From NCBI GenBank assembly GCA_963920665.1, contig OY987264.1:23912906-23976905 (forward strand): DNA of 64,000 nt, read 5' to 3'. The DNA comes from Straminergon stramineum (taxonomy: Eukaryota > Streptophyta > Bryopsida > Hypnales > Calliergonaceae). A model generated the notes under the pieces. The model searched no databases, was not told the origin of the DNA, and saw only the letters and a program-made list of their open reading frames with translations. Both the position numbers and the translations under genes were made by a program. Of the stretch, positions 61,591 to 64,000 are shown piece by piece. Positions within the stretch are counted from its first letter, which is position 1. Each line of letters opens with the position of its first letter.

Positions 61591-62163
61591 CCCCTAAATG
61601 TCTAGATTCATCTCTAGAAATGATGATTTGAGAAAAATCATTATAAAGTGCTATTTGGAAGAATATTTTGGAATTGAAATGCAAATAAAAGTTGTAGATT
61701 TTGATTTGTAGATTCCATCTATACGGTTGGATTCACCAATACTATCACCAATCTTTTTTTTATAAATTTTGAAAGAGAAATTCCAAAATTCCTTCAAAAT
61801 TCGATTGCAAGTAAAATATTATCATTTTTTGAGTAAAATTTATTGGAATGGATTTGAAATGAGGTTCTCTTCACATGGTGATTTTTTGAAATTTATGTGT
61901 TCTTTAAATCTATGACTTCAAAATAGCAAATCTATTTTGAACTTAAGTCAATGCAATTTGACCACTTGACATACTTGCACATTGGTAATTTTAGAAAAAT
62001 ATGTACTCTAATACCACCAAATCCAACCCTTAGATAGGACAACAACTTGACAACGTATCTTCACAAATTAAAATAACTTTCATCCAAGTAGTTAGGAGGA
62101 TGAAATTGGAGTTTCAATTTGTTCATCATCCAAAAAATGGATGCCAATACATTTAGGGATTAA
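61587..62163 (-). mobile_element. Family D element, copy D3, TTAA-flanked
   Basis: 577 bp, inverted relative to D1 and D2. Termini are CCCCTAAATGTCTAG and CCAATACATTTAGGGA, with TTAA at 61587-61590 and 62160-62163. Confidence 0.85.
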
Positions 62164-64000
62164 CTTAAGTACACCATTGTCAAGTGAAAAGCATGGAGAT
62201 AGTAGAACCACCCATTACGAGCCAAAACCCGTAGACAATATATAGGTAATGGAAAATTCAACAGAGGAATGATGGATATCTAACCATTAGTTTCGTGGTT
62301 TCCAATCATCTTCTAGCCATCACTGTTATAACACATGTATTTCATTTAGCGAGCCAAGTTAGTCTTTGGATGAGTAGTGATGAAAGAATCTATGTGTTGG
62401 GGATGAATGTAGGCCAACTTGTGGCTCCTAAAATTCATAACAATTTGAATTTCAGGTAAAAAATAATGAAAATTTGACAACGCCCATCATTTCTAACTCT
62501 CTACATGGAAAAAAAATAAACATTGCCTTCTACTACTCTACATCATGCACAGAATGCTTAAGTGGTTGGTAATGGATGATTCTACTATAATGGCCGTTCT
62601 GGACTCAAAGGAGGAATCTCCGATCAGGCTAATTTTGAACTAATCACACAATTAAAAATAAACTAACTTGTTTTTATTTCTTAACATGATGGCAAGAGGA
62701 AAGGCCTGGGGTGGATTGATGTGAGCGCCAAATTACCCACCCTTAGTAATTCGCGAATATAACTAGGTTCTGGGTTTCAACTATGTGACTCCTACCTTTG
62801 GGTGTCTAAAAGTGGTCCATTGTGCCTTCCAAGCAATGGATCTTTTTACTAAGTGCCTAAGTGACCCCAAATTGCAAGATTCGCTTAAACTACTTCCAAT
62901 GTTTTGGGCCGACCGGATGGAGGGCCTACTGGATGATTTGGATGGGACCTACGCAAGGGCAGAACTATCCCAGGAAACCACTAGTTCATCTCGTGCCATT
63001 TCTAAAAACATAAGACTCGACCCTATCCGACCTTCCTAGCCAAAGTTATAGGTGGATGAAGTTTGACCGCTACTCGGTTCCTCAAACTTCATCCATCAAT
63101 TGCACCAAATTCTCCAATTCAGAAAGATCCAAAATTTTTAGGAATGGTTTATAAGAATTTCTCCTGCCCAAATCTGGAGTTGGGCCTTGATCGGGGATTT
63201 CTATTGAATCTTCATCCAAGCCTTACCTAAACTTCATCCGCTAATTTCTCCTAACCTATACTTTGGAATTAGCTTCTCTTCTCGATCCTGGACCCTAATT
63301 GTTAGCCTCCTCATGACCTACTTAAGGTACGTTCCCACTTGGTGTTAGGGGGGCGGTGTTACAATTGTAAACTACAATTAAAGCAAGTGTCATTCCTACT
63401 AGAGGTTGTCGGTAAATGCCGAGCCTAGGTGGCTCCTGATGTGGCACGCAACTAATATCAGTTTTATGGCCATTTAGTGAGCAAGTTTTGTTGGCCCACC
63501 AACTGCAAAGAGCCGCCAAGTTTTGGTGACCAATCTTCCAGAAATGTGGATTTTAGAGTTATGGGGGTGCTCTTAATTACTTGGGGGGGGGGGGCATTAA
63601 CAAAAGAGCATTGTGAGGTGCTAGTGTGTTGGCAAACACATGTCCATCATTGCAAGTGAAGGACGATGTCATCATGAACATAAGTATACAGAAGCGCCAA
63701 AGACTGAATATTTTAGTATTGAGCTATGGACGTGAGAATTTAGATTATGTTGAATGTGCATAGAAGACTTGGAATTCGCCAATCCATTGTGACACTTGTG
63801 TCGGTGTGAAGCAAAAGTGTGCAGTGTTCTTTTGAGGAGGAGGAGTTGAGAGGAACGTGGAATCCGTCAAACAATGCTATAGTACTTAAAGCTTAGTCAG
63901 AAATTTGACTGTAATTGAGGACGGATCTGTACTTGAGCTGTTCACTTGTCGTGTTGTAGCGCAATTTTAGGCCAAAAATATGGAGAATGGCGTGCCAGGA
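62164..64000. other. Intergenic DNA, right end of window
   Basis: Includes a partial repeat I (about 62400-62590), a family E end word at about 62705-62722 and a G9-G10 run near 63584-63594. The 84-codon + frame at 62785-63039 has a protein-like composition (SDPKLQDSLKLLPMFWADRM) but no recognised family; it may be a relic. No other gene is supported. Confidence 0.4.

Noticed and set aside
1..64000. LTR retrotransposons, tRNA and rRNA genes
   Set aside because: I looked for polyprotein motifs, long direct repeats with TG...CA ends and cloverleaf boxes but found none I could support by eye. A tRNAscan or LTR search would be decisive.

Overview
The window is nuclear DNA of a land plant. It has GT-AG spliced genes, a germin-like protein, a B-box/CCT (CONSTANS-like) regulator, a plant-type RluA pseudouridine synthase and short runs of TTTAGGG-type telomeric sequence. 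The long AT-rich gaps packed with short inverted-repeat elements suggest a large genome, perhaps a gymnosperm or fern, but I cannot fix the species. No bacterial, viral or organellar gene is visible.

Genes. A + strand gene I do not recognise occupies at least 3767-5322 (six phase-consistent exons). It is tail-to-tail with a 12-exon RNA pseudouridine synthase gene on the - strand (10258-5933), which I could assemble completely as 500 codons. A single-exon germin-like gene lies at 18045-18686 (+), with an antisense degenerate copy at about 14388-14790. A zinc-ribbon/Arg-Ser-rich locus at 25021-25874 (+) runs through three reading frames and looks broken. A three-exon BBX/COL gene (B-box plus CCT, 474 aa) lies at 35580-33308 (-). 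No convincing complete gene is visible to the right of 36 kb; two or three weak coding relics are noted. A 200-base assembly gap (56351-56550) interrupts an (AT)n tract.

Repeats. Most of the rest is a patchwork of small DNA elements that I grouped by eye. Families A (about 225-231 bp), B (about 920-940 bp), D (about 580 bp), K (395 bp) and F2 (about 1.09 kb near-palindrome) are all bounded by TTAA. A, B and D share CCC(C)T-like termini, which is the piggyBac signature (TTAA target duplication, CCY ends). At 58.8-62.2 kb five or six of them are chained, each sharing a TTAA with its neighbour, and one (B3) holds a further nested element (C). Family E has 8-10 bp target duplications (Mutator- or hAT-like). 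A Stowaway/mariner-like element (TA duplication) at 50556-51709 carries a nested D. Other inverted-repeat elements (G, J, L, M), tandem arrays and a 213-bp hairpin are listed.

The genes show no sign of working as one pathway: RNA modification, an apoplastic cupin and a transcription regulator are ordinary dispersed plant genes. The unusual content is the transposon population, the altered metal site of the germin-like protein, the enlarged C-terminal insert of the pseudouridine synthase and the long hairpins.
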